From Nitzschia sp. pyKryTriq1 (Eukaryota; Bacillariophyta; Bacillariophyceae; Bacillariales; Bacillariaceae), in contig OY101119.1 of assembly GCA_956465555.1 (NCBI GenBank), forward strand, positions 1,403,594-1,467,593: 64,000 bases of DNA, in the 5' to 3' direction. The notes beneath the pieces are model-generated. The model was not told where the DNA came from. It did not search any database and saw only the letters and a list, made by a program, of their open reading frames with translations. A program made the translations under genes and the position numbers. Shown here piece by piece: positions 1 to 10,714 of this stretch (the stretch's first letter is position 1; every line of letters starts with the position of its first letter).

Positions 1-181
1 GCAACACTACTACTACATAATACTACTCTTTTATATCCTCTACGAATTAGTGCTGTAAAGTATCCGGATTCGTGGCGTCAAGAATAAAATATTCGAGACG
101 CCAAATGGCCAAAATCACGCGATACTGCTAGTAGTGGCACGAATATTTGCATTTTATATTTCGTAATTCCGCGACGGCTCT

Positions 182-600
182 AGAGCTCCAAATAAAAAAC
201 CACCCGGGCAATCTTTAGTTCGTATATCGATATTGACGCTTGAATTACGGCGGCGTCCAACTCGTCCCCTGGGATGAGCAATACGGGACGCCCCAAGAGG
301 CAAGTTGAGTTTGTGAAAATGTGAGGCGCGCATCACAAAAATTATCGCGCGATTTTACTAGCGTTTTGAAAATTTGTTCAATTTTGTCTGTCTATGTGTA
401 GCAATCCCGAGGCTGCTACAGAGCTCCAAATAAAAAACCGCCCGGGAAATCATTAGTTCGTATATTGATAGTGACGCTCGAATTACGGCGGCCTCCAACT
501 CATCCCCTGGAACGAGCAATACGGGACGCCCCAAGTGGCAAGTTGAGGTTGTGAAAATGTGAGGCGCGCATCACAAAAAAATTATCGCGCGATTTTACTA
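182..600. repeat. Two tandem ~180-bp direct repeats inside transposon copy A
   Basis: Unit 1 (182-360) and unit 2 (420-600) both begin agagctccaaataaaaaacc and end atcgcgcgattttacta. They differ by scattered substitutions and a 2-nt length change, and a 59-nt spacer separates them. They lie just downstream of the recombinase stop codon, in the 3' non-coding part of the element. The same pair is present in copy B at 12028-12208 and 12268-12446, so the duplication predates both insertions. Confidence 0.9.
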
Positions 601-674
601 CGGCCGGCTGATTGTTGTAAAAAATAATGACTTCCTCGCGTGATATGCAAATCGTTTACTATAATATTAATTAC

Positions 675-3584
675 TCACATACACTTTGGGCACGTCACGA
701 ATGCTACCTCATCCGTTTCTTTCCCGCAAGGAGCATGGATGTGCTTCCTGCACTTCTTGCATTTATGGGTGGAATCTGCCATGCCACCGAACAGGCAGTT
801 GGGGTTGGCACAGGGCTGCAAACGGCTAGTACTACTACTACCGGTAGTAGCGGTACGGGTAGTAGCGGTACCTGCAGTAGTACCGGTAGTAGTACTAATG
901 GTAGCGAAGCAGCTGTTGCATTCCCAGTGCTCACTGTCTTCACCTTGCCGATTGCGTCCTCCGCAGGGGGCATGAAAATGCACCTTGCACTTTCTGCAGG
1001 CAGAGCCAAAGGCGGCAACCCTGCCCCCAAATAAGCATGTGGTCCCCGCGCCACATGCTACAAAATTATGTTCGTCGTTCTCGTTCTCGTTCTCATTCAT
1101 GTCGGTCTCCTCATCATTGTTGTTGTTGTTTTCGTTCTCATTGTTGTTGTTGTTTTCATTCTCATTGTTGTTGTTGTTAGTAGTAGTAGTAGTAGTAGTA
1201 GCAGTACGAGCACGCCGTTGTTGTCGCCTTGGGTAGAGAGTGGTTTTCGCCTGCCGTTTTTTTCTAGGCCCGCCACTGTGTGCTTGGTTACGACTTGTCG
1301 CATCACCCAACTGGGCCTTGTCTTCTTCGGTTCCAAGGCGTTCAATTGTTGATCTTTGAACACGGTTGGACCAAGTGGCCACGGTCCAAGTGGTGGGATT
1401 CCCTTTGGCAAAACAGTACGAGACCTTCCTTTTCAGAACATCGACACACTCATTGTAGTACTGCTCAATAGCAGCATTGGACATCGTGCTGGTGTCCTGT
1501 GGAAGGGCTGTTGTGTTCCCTTCCAAGAAACGAAAGATTGGGGACCATTGAACTCGCATTTTGGTCCCCAATCTTTTTGGAAGAAATGATACCGACAATT
1601 TCCTAAAAGGTCGCACAACTCGGTTTCCGGGTTGGCTGATGGTCTGGCCCAACAGCCAAAACCGCAAAGCTTCTTGTAGATTGGCCCGAGGAAATTCGAA
1701 GTCCTCGGGTACGTAGTAGAATCTTCCCTGGTACGAATACGTGTTGATTGTAGTAGTAGTAGCAGTAGGATCGTCATCAAACCCCCCACCGCCAACATCA
1801 TCATCATCATCATCACTGTTCCTCCTTCTTCCGCCATTGCAGGCAGCCAGTTCCTGTCGAATGGTTGTCAATTCCTCTCTCAATGCACCCATCGTTTCCT
1901 TTTTGTGGTCCTCCAGAATCGACTTCAATCGGTCTCCCGTCACGTGGCCTGCTTCCCACGCCCGATTCTCAAGAGAAGTTGATATGGTCTCAACCAGTGT
2001 CGTGTTTTGTTGCTCCACCGCTTCAATCAAAAGGCCAGTCTGTTCAGTCAGACGTGTCAGGATGCGATTTTGCGACACATGAGGGGGTATACCAGTCCGT
2101 TCCTCGATCCCGCCTTCTGTCGGTTCCAATGTCACCAGGGCTCGCAACCCTTGTAGTAGTTCCCGGTCATGAAGAATCGACAATTTCGAAAAGTCGTGAC
2201 CGGGAAATCGTACCATGTGCGATATCAACGACTCCCCATGAAAAACGACACAGGCAAAGACGCGTAGAAGGAGTGGCACGAATTCGTCATGTTCCATCAT
2301 CATCATTGAGCCGTATGTCATGAACATTCCGCGGCGAACTAATTCATTGGCCATTGGATCAGCCATGTTCCAATGGGGTGGCAGAGTGTCGAAATCTGCA
2401 CGCATCGGGTCAAGGCCTGCCAGTATACGCCCAAGGTATTGGTCGCCAACGCTCCCGAAGTGCCAGTAAAGATCAAGGACTGACCCAATACTCCATTCAC
2501 CGCGCCTTGCAATGGAAGGAATTGGAGGTGGGACTGTGGTTCCCGCAACTGCATAGGTTGCCGATCCCTTCCGCAATCCATACGGATTGAAACTTGCCGC
2601 ACGCATATGATTTTTCAATGTCTCAATGTGTGGTGCAACGACGCCCATAACTTGCTCGCAATACTTTTTTGCCGCAACACCATACATAACGCCCTTCTCC
2701 AAAAAGAAACGAGCGTTGCCTTTGAGCTGTTCACCGCGGAGAGCCAGCCAAACCCCGAGACCTGTCCAGAAACACTGTCGCCAATCGAAGGGGTTGGCAT
2801 AAATGTTCTTTTCCGACAACCGCTCACCCGCCTGGTCGGCCTTCGATAGGTCGTATTTCCCGACAATGGAATCTGATCCAAGTGTGAAATTCCGAAAGGC
2901 CAAAGGATCAATGGAGGCACATCGTGCCATGAAATTCCATTGCGCCAACGACCAAAACCAAACGAAAATATTGTTTGAGTTTATGGCCCACTGTAGCAAC
3001 AGCCTGTATAAGGACACAGGAATCGGATCAGCAGCTGTTTCATCGACATTGCCGTCTTTTTTTGCTTTTGTATATTCCTTTTTATACCCCGACAGGAAGT
3101 TGTCGAACATTGTGTAGAATTTGGCGGGCAGAAGTACACCTGCCCGTTTAGCCCCCCACATAATAGCATCTTTGTACTTGCGAAGGTCGTCAACGGTCTT
3201 TAATTTCCCAGTATCCTTGCGCTTCGTGCATACTAGGAAATGGAGGACGAACTGATCATTGAGGCCCTCGTACCGTAGGTCCTTGTCATACTGGCCAAAA
3301 TAATACTTTGATGAATCTGCTAGCTCTGTAGCAGAAACATCGTGCACTCCCACCTGGTAATACTCAGGCGACTCATCCTGCCAGAACCGAATGATCCGTG
3401 CAATCCTTTGCCGGTAGTTCCTGCGGCACTTGTCGTCCATTGACTGTCGTTCGGTCTCATTGTAGCGCTCTGCTAAATCAGACGGTGGCGCAAGATCTGC
3501 TCCAATCGTGGCAACAGCATCATTCGTTTCTCGTTGTTGGGGGTGAATGCGGCCACCACGATGTCCTCCTCGTTGTGCCGACAT
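675..3584 (-). CDS. Tyrosine recombinase (Crypton-like transposase) with two C-terminal zinc knuckles
   Basis: This is an intact 969-residue ORF starting at an ATG (3584-3582). The core at about residues 185-390 fits a tyrosine recombinase. The box I arginine is near R221 in NFMARCASIDPL, a lysine is near K248, the box II arginine is R338 in NPYGLRKGSATYA, W364 sits in RRGEWSIG where many family members have His/Trp, and the likely nucleophile is Y373 in DLYWHFG. A segment at about 650-725 with an aromatic and proline-rich pattern may be a GCR1_C-like DNA-binding domain, as in Cryptons; this is inferred. A Thr/Asn/Glu low-complexity linker follows, then two CxxxxC...CxxCxxxxHxxC...CxxC zinc knuckles at about 845-895 and 925-968. 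No lesion is visible, so the protein may be active. The family assignment rests on motif recognition only. Confidence 0.78.
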   Translation of the reverse strand: MSAQRGGHRGGRIHPQQRETNDAVATIGADLAPPSDLAERYNETERQSMDDKCRRNYRQRIARIIRFWQDESPEYYQVGVHDVSATELADSSKYYFGQYDKDLRYEGLNDQFVLHFLVCTKRKDTGKLKTVDDLRKYKDAIMWGAKRAGVLLPAKFYTMFDNFLSGYKKEYTKAKKDGNVDETAADPIPVSLYRLLLQWAINSNNIFVWFWSLAQWNFMARCASIDPLAFRNFTLGSDSIVGKYDLSKADQAGERLSEKNIYANPFDWRQCFWTGLGVWLALRGEQLKGNARFFLEKGVMYGVAAKKYCEQVMGVVAPHIETLKNHMRAASFNPYGLRKGSATYAVAGTTVPPPIPSIARRGEWSIGSVLDLYWHFGSVGDQYLGRILAGLDPMRADFDTLPPHWNMADPMANELVRRGMFMTYGSMMMMEHDEFVPLLLRVFACVVFHGESLISHMVRFPGHDFSKLSILHDRELLQGLRALVTLEPTEGGIEERTGIPPHVSQNRILTRLTEQTGLLIEAVEQQNTTLVETISTSLENRAWEAGHVTGDRLKSILEDHKKETMGALREELTTIRQELAACNGGRRRNSDDDDDDVGGGGFDDDPTATTTTINTYSYQGRFYYVPEDFEFPRANLQEALRFWLLGQTISQPGNRVVRPFRKLSVSFLPKRLGTKMRVQWSPIFRFLEGNTTALPQDTSTMSNAAIEQYYNECVDVLKRKVSYCFAKGNPTTWTVATWSNRVQRSTIERLGTEEDKAQLGDATSRNQAHSGGPRKKRQAKTTLYPRRQQRRARTATTTTTTTNNNNNENENNNNNENENNNNNDEETDMNENENENDEHNFVACGAGTTCLFGGRVAAFGSACRKCKVHFHAPCGGRNRQGEDSEHWECNSCFATISTTTGTTAGTATTRTATTGSSSTSRLQPCANPNCLFGGMADSTHKCKKCRKHIHAPCGKETDEVAFVTCPKCM

Positions 3585-3634
3585 GATGCTGTAGTACTAA
3601 TAGTAGTACTGCAGGAAAATGAGGTACTGCGGAT

Positions 3635-3816
3635 GATTATACAGCCAGATGTATAATCTTCCGAAAGTACTGGCAGGGATGGCCCATTGAAGTAGAATTT
3701 ACACGAGCAAATACTTCCAGTACTTTCGGAAAAATATACAAATCTTGTATAACAGAGAAAACCACGTGTCCACGACTCATCGGACTTGTATAACTTTCCG
3801 CAAGACTGTACTGTAC
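3635..3816. repeat. 5' terminal region of copy A with nested palindromes
   Basis: Three perfect inverted repeats sit between the recombinase start and the element end. They are gattataca/tgtataatc (3635-3658), ccgaaagtactgg/ccagtactttcgg (3661-3673 with 3717-3729) and tatacaa-atc-ttgtata (3734-3750). A further half-site ttgtataa lies at 3786-3793, and the end itself is ...gactgtactgtac at 3816. These are plausible recombinase binding sites, and similar sites appear at both ends of copy B. Confidence 0.6.
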
Positions 3817-4350
3817 TGTACGAGTACCCGACTGTACTGCATCTACCGGTCGTTGTACCGGTAGTAGCTACAGTACGAAGTACTTCGTACCCGCGTACCT
3901 GTACCTGTACACAGTACCGCCGGTACCGGTACTGTACCTGGCACAGGCTACGTAGGTAGACTACGGTAGACTACCGGTACGTAGAGTACAGTGCTCGCCG
4001 TACTCTCTCTCTCGCCACGGTAGAGTAGAGAGGCTCTACTACTAGCAAGAGCACTCTCCACTGCTCTCTCTATCTCTCTACCGGTAGCTCTACTTGTATC
4101 GGTACGGTACAGTATCACCACCGTTTCTCGTTGGAGCAATCTCAAATCTTGCTAGAAGCTATGTACCGGTAGGGAGGCGTTTGATAGAGAAGCAAAGCCA
4201 AAGTAGCTTAATGTGGGCAGGTCGAAATGCCACGAATAGAATAGTACAAGCTTTCGAAATGGATTCAACTAATGTATATAGGTGTCCCTACAAATACAGC
4301 CAGCCACTCTTACACGTGAGGGGACCACAGTCAAAGAAACACGAGTTTCT
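3817..4350. repeat. GTAC/AG-rich intergenic stretch
   Basis: About 530 bp between transposon copy A and the 3' end of the phosphorylase gene. The first half is dense in GTAC, GTACCGGTAC and CTACCGGTAG words followed by tctctctc/gagag tracts. The remainder is unremarkable. I see no gene here. Confidence 0.7.
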
Positions 4351-7300
4351 CTAAAAGTAAGCGTCAATCGATGCAACCTTTCTCACGCGGCGGATAGTCT
4401 TGGCCAATTTCGAGGGGATAACTTCGCTTTGGACGTCTTCGACACTACCATCCATCATGGTCACCTTGTAACTCGTGGGGGCCTTTCCGTACAAGTTCTG
4501 GGCCCCAGGGTTGTGGTAGGTCACCTTGATAGCAGCAAAGAGTTTAAAGCTAACCACGTAGTTGCCATCGTCGTCCAAAGTGGGAGGGTTCTCGACGGTT
4601 TCATCTTTGAACAGCCACGATGGAAGGGCGGGAAGAAATTTCATCTCGAGTTTGTCCTCGTCATTCAAATAGAAAAGCTGTGGTCCAAGGAACATTTCCT
4701 TCCACATGTCCATGAACTCGGCTGTGGAACCGGAGAGACGAGCCAAGAAACCTTCCCCATGAACAGCTGGGTCGGGGAATGCCGAAGATGCAATGAACGA
4801 CGAGCATTCCATCAAAGGACGACCGTAGACGACTGGGTCCATGAAAGGAAGAATGCCTCCGTATTCCTTCATCTCAGTGAAGAACTGCTCATATTGCTTT
4901 CCTCGGATGAGTTGGAGATAGTACTTGTAAGACATATGCATCCAGATGGATTGATTTTCGAGCCAGCCAGGAGAAAAGGCGATTTGGCGACCCATATCAA
5001 ATGTTTGTCCTTCCAAACTGGAGGACAAGTAGTACATTTGGAGTTCTTTATCACGAAGACCAGAATTCAAAACGCGCTCGTACATATCCTTCATCTTTTT
5101 GTCGTTATCCTGGATTGTCTTCATGTATCGGACAGGTCCCTGGAGTAAAATAGAAAGGATAACGTCAGAATTGATTAAGTTGGGAGCCTCCCAGAAAAGC
5201 GCTTTAAAATCTTACCTCCAAAAACAAGGGGAACATTCCAACCTTCATTGCCTTGGCGTCAACAAGGGGAAGTCCCATGGCATTGTGACCACCGTTGACT
5301 TCCCATTCGGTAACATCGTACGAAAAAAAGCAAGGAGGGATTCCAGATTTACCGTCGTCTCCGAATCCCTTGCTTCCGAATTTCATGGAACGCTCCATAC
5401 CCTTCTCGATTTCGGTCAACCACCGACCAGTAATGTGCGAGACCTTCCTGGCAGTGTAGGAGGTAGTGTTGCCAAAGAAGTAGTATTCAACTTTCTGGCG
5501 ATATTCTTCGCGAGCAGTGGCGACAGTGTCCCAATATTCAAAGAGAGGTTGGGGCACATCGAGAGGGAGGTCTTCTGGATCTTCCCATCCGGCAGAGTCC
5601 AAAATGTCAAGAGCGCTTTCAATGGTATTAATCATGACTCCAAGCTCGGAGGGAACGATAACATTGCGGTCGTATTTGTCGACAACCTTCTTCACATATT
5701 GGATCAAAAGGTAAAGCTCGTAGGTTTCGGGCATTCCACTGCCAACCATACCAGGAAGACCGTTCATACTATCCAGCCATCCTGGGCGACCACCTTCGTA
5801 TTCAATTCCCATTCCCCAGGCATCACGCATGGCGAATTTGACAGAGCAAAGGAGGAAGAGCTTGGCAATTGGGGTACTCATAAAGGGTGCCTTTCCGTTC
5901 TTTTCGCGCTGCCAACTGGCTTCGATCCCAATCAAACCAGTATTGCTGTCTCGGAAATTTTCTTGTTCCTTGGCTTTTCCCAGGTCAAAGTAGGTGGAGT
6001 CCAGCTGGATGACGTGCTTGCTGGTTCCATCAAAGGTAAAATCAAGGACGTACTTCTCGGCACGCGGGCGGACAGTCGCGGTTGAGAAGAAGTATCGGAC
6101 CTCCGTATCATACATGAGAGATTCCTCTCCGTCGGGGAAGACACCCAAGTAGGCATTGATCAAATCCAGATAGTAGTCCCAGTGATCAGCCCAGTAACCA
6201 GTTCCGTATACGGCCATGGCACGGTCTTCTGCCGCCGCCAAGATAGGATTGATGAACTCGTCGTTATCCGAGGTACGATTAATTTTGAGCTGATCACAAA
6301 GGCTGAAAATCTGTCCAGGACGGAATGGTCCACCCGACAAAACATCTCCCAAGATCTTTGCACTGTTGTCATCTGTGGTGACCAACGCGGCCACATCGCG
6401 GGCCTCTTGTTCGTCCGCGAAGAGGAAGACAATAGCTTCAACAGTCAAAGGCTCATAACCGTCAGCTTGGATGAAAGAAAGGAAATGCTTTACGTCAAAG
6501 GCTCCCAAACGAGGGACGAAGGTAACATCGTTTCGTCTGTTTTGGGCGACATCACGGTAGTTTCCGGGACCCTTTAAAAATTAATGCGGTTAGAATTTTC
6601 AAGTATTGTCAGCGGATCATGAAAGCAATTTGTCACTTACTTGAGAGAAGAATTGAGGCTCTATGCTGAAGGCGTTGTAGTCACGTTCCAAGTCACCATG
6701 GATGCGCGAGAACGAGTGGAAGATCTTTACACCGGCATCTTCGTCATAAGTAGCATCGGAATCGACATTTCCCAAGACAGTAGGCATACCTCCACGAAGA
6801 GAGTTGTCCAAAAACATTTGCTTGACAGTACCGTCGAAGAGAGGGTTGACAGTGTCGGTTTCGACGCTAGCAGTCAATGTGTTCATAAGAGTGCGAGCTT
6901 CGTCAGACTTCTTTTGAATGTATCCCGCAGCCGAAACGGTAGCAGCAATTGCAGGAACATCCTCGATGTGGTCGGCTTTTCCGTAGACGGACGCGATAGT
7001 GATGTTCTCTCCAGGCTTGAGAGTAATCTTTCGGACGGCAGCAAAGGATGAACTGGTCTTGGCATCTCCATATTGGGGATTGTCCAAGATCTCTCCAACG
7101 CTAGAGCTGTACAATCCAGCAGGGTGTTCCAAAGAAGTAACTTTTCCAAAAACCTTGTTGGGGTCGAAGACAATGGGCAACAATTCAGGGTCCTTGGAGC
7201 TGTTTTCGATGAAGGCAATGCAGTAGTGTCCATGTTCCTCGATCTTCACCTTGGCCTCATCAGATGGTTCAGTGGACATCTTGTAGAAGGGGAGTGAAAG

Positions 7301-8252
7301 GGTATCGTCGGCATGGTGAACACCAAACCAACCCTCTAAGGTACGTCCCATGTTTTTCAACATGCCATCCAATCTCCCCCCGCTGGGTTCCATCTTGGCC
7401 AGACCGTCGAGAATTTCAAGTTCTACATCGTCATCTCCGCTGTTGGTGAAAGTGGCACGACGGATCAAAGACGCGAAATCTTCATTTGGCAGAATGAAGT
7501 ACTTGACGTTGGTGGTCAACCCATGAACTCCATCAATTTCTTGGATCTCTACCTCGTTGGTCCCGACGTACAAAATACGCTTGGGCTTGTTGAGATCATC
7601 CTTGGGATCCAATAGGTTACGAGAGTTGCGAGGTGCAAAGGGTTCCACTTGGAAGGATCCAGAAAGGGCGGCAGTGGCCCCCTTTCGGGTACCACGGATG
7701 AAAGAACGGAAGCCAATAAAGGGAGTAAGCTGGTATGCCTTGTTGGCAGGATTAAATTCAAGCATGGGGAAGTCCTTCGACTCCGTTCCAAACGTGGAAA
7801 TAGCTTGGCCCCTGTTGACATAGAAAGCCCAAACAGGCTTTCCGAAGTAACCGGCGACTCCAGGTAAGAAGGAAGCAAATGTACTTCGGGCATCGAAGTC
7901 CTCCATGAGGAAACGTTCTGTTTGTGTCAAAAACATGAAGTGCAAAAATATTTAGCCCCTTCACAATATATATATATATATAAATATATGATTCCAAATG
8001 CCAAAAAAACTTTTCAATTCACTTACTGTGCTCGTCGAAAAGCTTGAGCTTTCCATTCTTGCTCTTGGGCAAATCTGCCTTGGCAACCGCAGCATCGGTG
8101 GCGGCTCCAGGTTTGTTGCTGACGGCGACGTAACCGACAATGCCGGCGATCACAACAATCAAGGCGCCATAGATCCACTTCTTGGTTCCTCCCTTATTTC
8201 CGCCTTCGATGGGCTGGTAGGCACCACCGTTGTCATTCTTTTGGTAACTCAT
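4351..8252 (-). CDS. Membrane-anchored clan GH-Q glycoside phosphorylase (GH94/GH149/GH161-like)
   Basis: Four exons (8252-8027, 7917-6641, 6571-5216, 5139-4351) join in phase through GT-AG introns of 109, 69 and 76 nt to give 1215 residues. Residues 1-25 are polar, 26-45 form a single transmembrane anchor, and the rest is one large enzyme. The motifs GPGNYRDVAQNRRNDV (about 502-517), TGYWADHWDYYLDL (about 625-638) and, near the C-terminus, GRPLMECSSFIASSAFPDP and GEGFLARLSGSTAEF resemble inverting beta-glycan phosphorylases of the GH94/149/161 group. D630 of WADHWDY is a candidate general acid. The length fits GH149/GH161 better than the shorter GH94 enzymes. A role in beta-1,3-glucan (chrysolaminarin) turnover is inference from known algal members; the anchor suggests a type II endomembrane protein. 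Confidence 0.72.
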
Positions 8253-9325
8253 AGTACACGAATGTTGCAGTCGAAAGGACGTCTTCGCAATGAAAAGGTC
8301 TCGTCTGCTTCGGGTGTATTATTTGTGAGAATGGTATATTTTAGGTTATCTGGTTCGTACCGGTAGCTTCTTCGACGACGACCGTCGACCGACGGCGAAG
8401 GTCCCCGTCTCCTTCTCCGATATGATGGAAGGCTGCTGGCGAGTTGGCAGTGACCGACCACTGCGAGATGGGCCGCATGCATCGCAGCTGCTGCTGGATC
8501 TTTTCGCCCCAATCTTTGTTGGGGGGAGAATCTTCTCTGGCGGCAGGGAACCACGGCGGCCAGCTTTGCTGAACCAACCAATAGGATTGCTTCGCGTTGT
8601 CGGTACAGTAGATTTTCTTCGCCTCGTTGGATGGGCTGGATAGACGGACAGACTAACGGATGGGAGATGGGCGGATGGGCGGATGGACGCGACGACTGAC
8701 AACTTTCGCCTTTCGCCTTTCGCCCCCCAACGAAAGACGGACAGACCAGAAGTCGACCAGAGCGCGCCAAGAATTGGAAATTACCTAACAGACCGACGAG
8801 AGACGACCGATGATCACACAAGATCATCGATCGAACGAACATCACTTGGCGGGATACCACGTAAAGCAATGGCTTCCTGCTCGTCCTTGTCAACTAGGCT
8901 GTCGTAGTAACTCATGGCTAAAGAGATGGCTTTGAATCGTAGTATCGTAGTATGCTAGATGCTAGTAGGGATGTCAACTACCTGGTTGGTTGATATCTGA
9001 GCTTGTCTTCGTCTGTCTTGCTTGGACTTGTCTCTTAATCAGTCTCATCGGCTCTTGCCGATGACCATTGAGCAGTACGAACACCCAAGATGTGCATCGG
9101 TTGCCGCCCGGCTCGTGTAGACTGATCGGACTCGTCATGGACTTGGCTAGTCCTTCTGATCTCACATTACGGATGGTCATTTGACTTAGAGACTTCCCGT
9201 ACACCCTCCACGGTTCACTCAGAGGATCAAAGGAAAAAAGTTCTGCAGAGTGTTTACAATTATGTGATTTCTGCAATAGCAGTAGAAATAATCTCCCCAT
9301 GTACAGTACTAGTATTTGATCCTAT
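8253..9325. other. Intergenic region, promoter side of the phosphorylase gene
   Basis: About 1.07 kb between the start of the phosphorylase gene and the 3' end of the TPR gene. It holds tandem-like gacgg/gatggg-rich DNA near 8640-8690 and a ctttcgcctttcgcc run near 8705. A 214-residue open frame on the minus strand (8249-8893) has low-complexity, non-protein-like composition and no ATG-driven support. I see nothing functional beyond the likely promoter and 5' UTR. Confidence 0.5.
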
Positions 9326-10714
9326 CTATCCTTCCTCCATACTCTGCTCATCTGCTTCGCTCACGCCGAGCTCGGACAGCTTGGCTGCCACATCCTCGAT
9401 TTGAACGCCATTTTCCTCCAATTGTTCCTTCAGATCTGCCAAGTCTTCCTGATCGCCAAATTCGATCTCTTGTTCCAACGCCCTTTTGATGTCTTGGAGC
9501 ATCTGCATGGTTCGATCGAGATAAAACTTGGCGGGATCGACCAAGGGGGGTCGTTTTGATGCAAAGGCGCAACCCGTCAAGAACCATATTTCCACCACCT
9601 CATCGTTTTGTGCAAGTAAGCTACCCAGAACGGAAATGGCTGCTGAGAGGCATTGATCCTCTTGGGAAGGAGCTGACGGCGACGATGGTGATTCTTCTTT
9701 CAGTAGCGCAGCACATTCCAATAAAAGCTTGGCCGTCTGGCATCGAAACTCAAATTCAGGTAAATTGTTTGCAGCATCCACTTCTTTGAGCTCTGTGGCC
9801 TCTTCTTCTTTCTCTGCAGCCATTTCCTCTTCACTGGTTCCCTCCCCAAGACCCACCAAGGCTGCAAGAGCTTCGGATCCCACTTTCATCTTGTCATAGG
9901 CTCTCAAAATATAAGAAACAGCTTCCAACTGTTTCGATTTTTGTGATAGTCGTAGACTGGCCATAGTCTGGAGGGCATCCACGAGCGGTTCGCCGTCGGT
10001 ATCCTTGATTTGTAGAGCATTTTCCAAGTAGGATTCACACTCAGTCTCTGCATTATCTTCGTAGCAAAGGTCCGTCAAAAATAATTCGGCAATGGTGCAA
10101 TATGCACCGGATAATTTTTTCCGCAAGGCTCTTTCCACGTCGTCGTTGTTTTCTTCCACAGCCGATGATTGAGATGCCTTGGCAAATGCCAGACAAGCTT
10201 CCAAGCTCTGGACTCCTTTTTGATACGTTTCCAATGCTTCCTTTCCCATACAAAGTTGACCCGAATATAGGTAAAGATTTGAGCACGTCTCGTGATACGC
10301 CATAGAATTTGTTTCCTGGCTTTGTTGTTGTTGTTGCTTTTCCAGCAAAGTTAGCGCTTGTTGAAAATCCTCGCGTGCCCCCTCCTGGTCGCCGATGGAA
10401 ACTTTGCACTCTCCCATTTTCTCCAGAATATGCAACATCAATTCGGTTTGTTCTTTGGGTGTACTAGGGTTGGTCGGATTGGGATCAGAAGTACTGCCCG
10501 AAGCCAATAATTGATCTGCTGCTCTCAATTTCGATGCTGCTTCAGAGAAATATTGTGCTGCCCTCTCGGCGTCAAATGCGGCCATGGCATTTTCGGCAGA
10601 GACGACCAATTGTGCGACCGTAAGATTGTCTTTTTTCTTTCGGTTCCCACTTTTACTGTCTCGCTTTGAAGACTTGTTCTTTTTGCTACTCGATGATCCA
10701 GGTTTCCGTCTCAT
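9326..10714 (-). CDS. TPR protein, Acl4-like ribosomal protein chaperone
   Basis: A single exon of 462 residues. The N-terminus is a basic, lysine/serine-rich stretch (residues 1-30) that could act as a nuclear signal. Helical pairs of TPR type follow, and the C-terminal third is strongly acidic. The segment AELFLTDLCYEDNAETECES (about 215-234) matches the most conserved part of the Acl4/YDR161W family, the dedicated chaperone that holds newly made ribosomal protein uL4 and escorts it to the nucleus. Assignment is by motif recall; a generic TPR protein is the alternative. Start is the ATG at 10714. The gene lies between two copies of the transposon but is itself intact. Confidence 0.65.
   Translation of the reverse strand: MRRKPGSSSSKKNKSSKRDSKSGNRKKKDNLTVAQLVVSAENAMAAFDAERAAQYFSEAASKLRAADQLLASGSTSDPNPTNPSTPKEQTELMLHILEKMGECKVSIGDQEGAREDFQQALTLLEKQQQQQSQETNSMAYHETCSNLYLYSGQLCMGKEALETYQKGVQSLEACLAFAKASQSSAVEENNDDVERALRKKLSGAYCTIAELFLTDLCYEDNAETECESYLENALQIKDTDGEPLVDALQTMASLRLSQKSKQLEAVSYILRAYDKMKVGSEALAALVGLGEGTSEEEMAAEKEEEATELKEVDAANNLPEFEFRCQTAKLLLECAALLKEESPSSPSAPSQEDQCLSAAISVLGSLLAQNDEVVEIWFLTGCAFASKRPPLVDPAKFYLDRTMQMLQDIKRALEQEIEFGDQEDLADLKEQLEENGVQIEDVAAKLSELGVSEADEQSMEEG

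Larger units (their letters stand above)
1..3816 (-). mobile_element. Tyrosine-recombinase (Crypton-like) DNA transposon, copy A, cut by window edge
   Basis: The element lies on the minus strand. Its 5' end is near 3816 and its 3' end lies left of position 1. It contains one intact recombinase gene (675-3584), a tandem pair of about 180-bp repeats (182-600) and a palindrome cluster near the 5' end. The same sequence recurs inverted at 11392-12995 with a large internal deletion. By eye the shared parts differ at only a couple of positions (for example near 438 and 470), so the insertion looks very young. By comparison with copy B, about 370 bp of this copy's 3' end are missing from the window, giving a full length near 4.2 kb. 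No reverse transcriptase is present in the visible part, which argues against DIRS/Ngaro-type retroelements. Confidence 0.85.

Noticed and set aside
1068-1236. Long plus-strand poly-Val/Leu/Ser open frames in the transposon
   Set aside because: They are antisense shadows of the Thr/Asn/Glu low-complexity linker of the recombinase.
1-3816. Classification of the element as a DIRS/Ngaro retrotransposon
   Set aside because: Only a tyrosine recombinase is encoded in the visible part; no reverse transcriptase or RNase H motif is present in either copy.
8249-8893. A 214-residue minus-strand open frame upstream of the phosphorylase gene
   Set aside because: It begins inside the 5' region of the phosphorylase gene, has Arg/Ser/Pro-rich low-complexity text in three overlapping frames and no recognisable domain; most likely promoter DNA that happens to lack stops.
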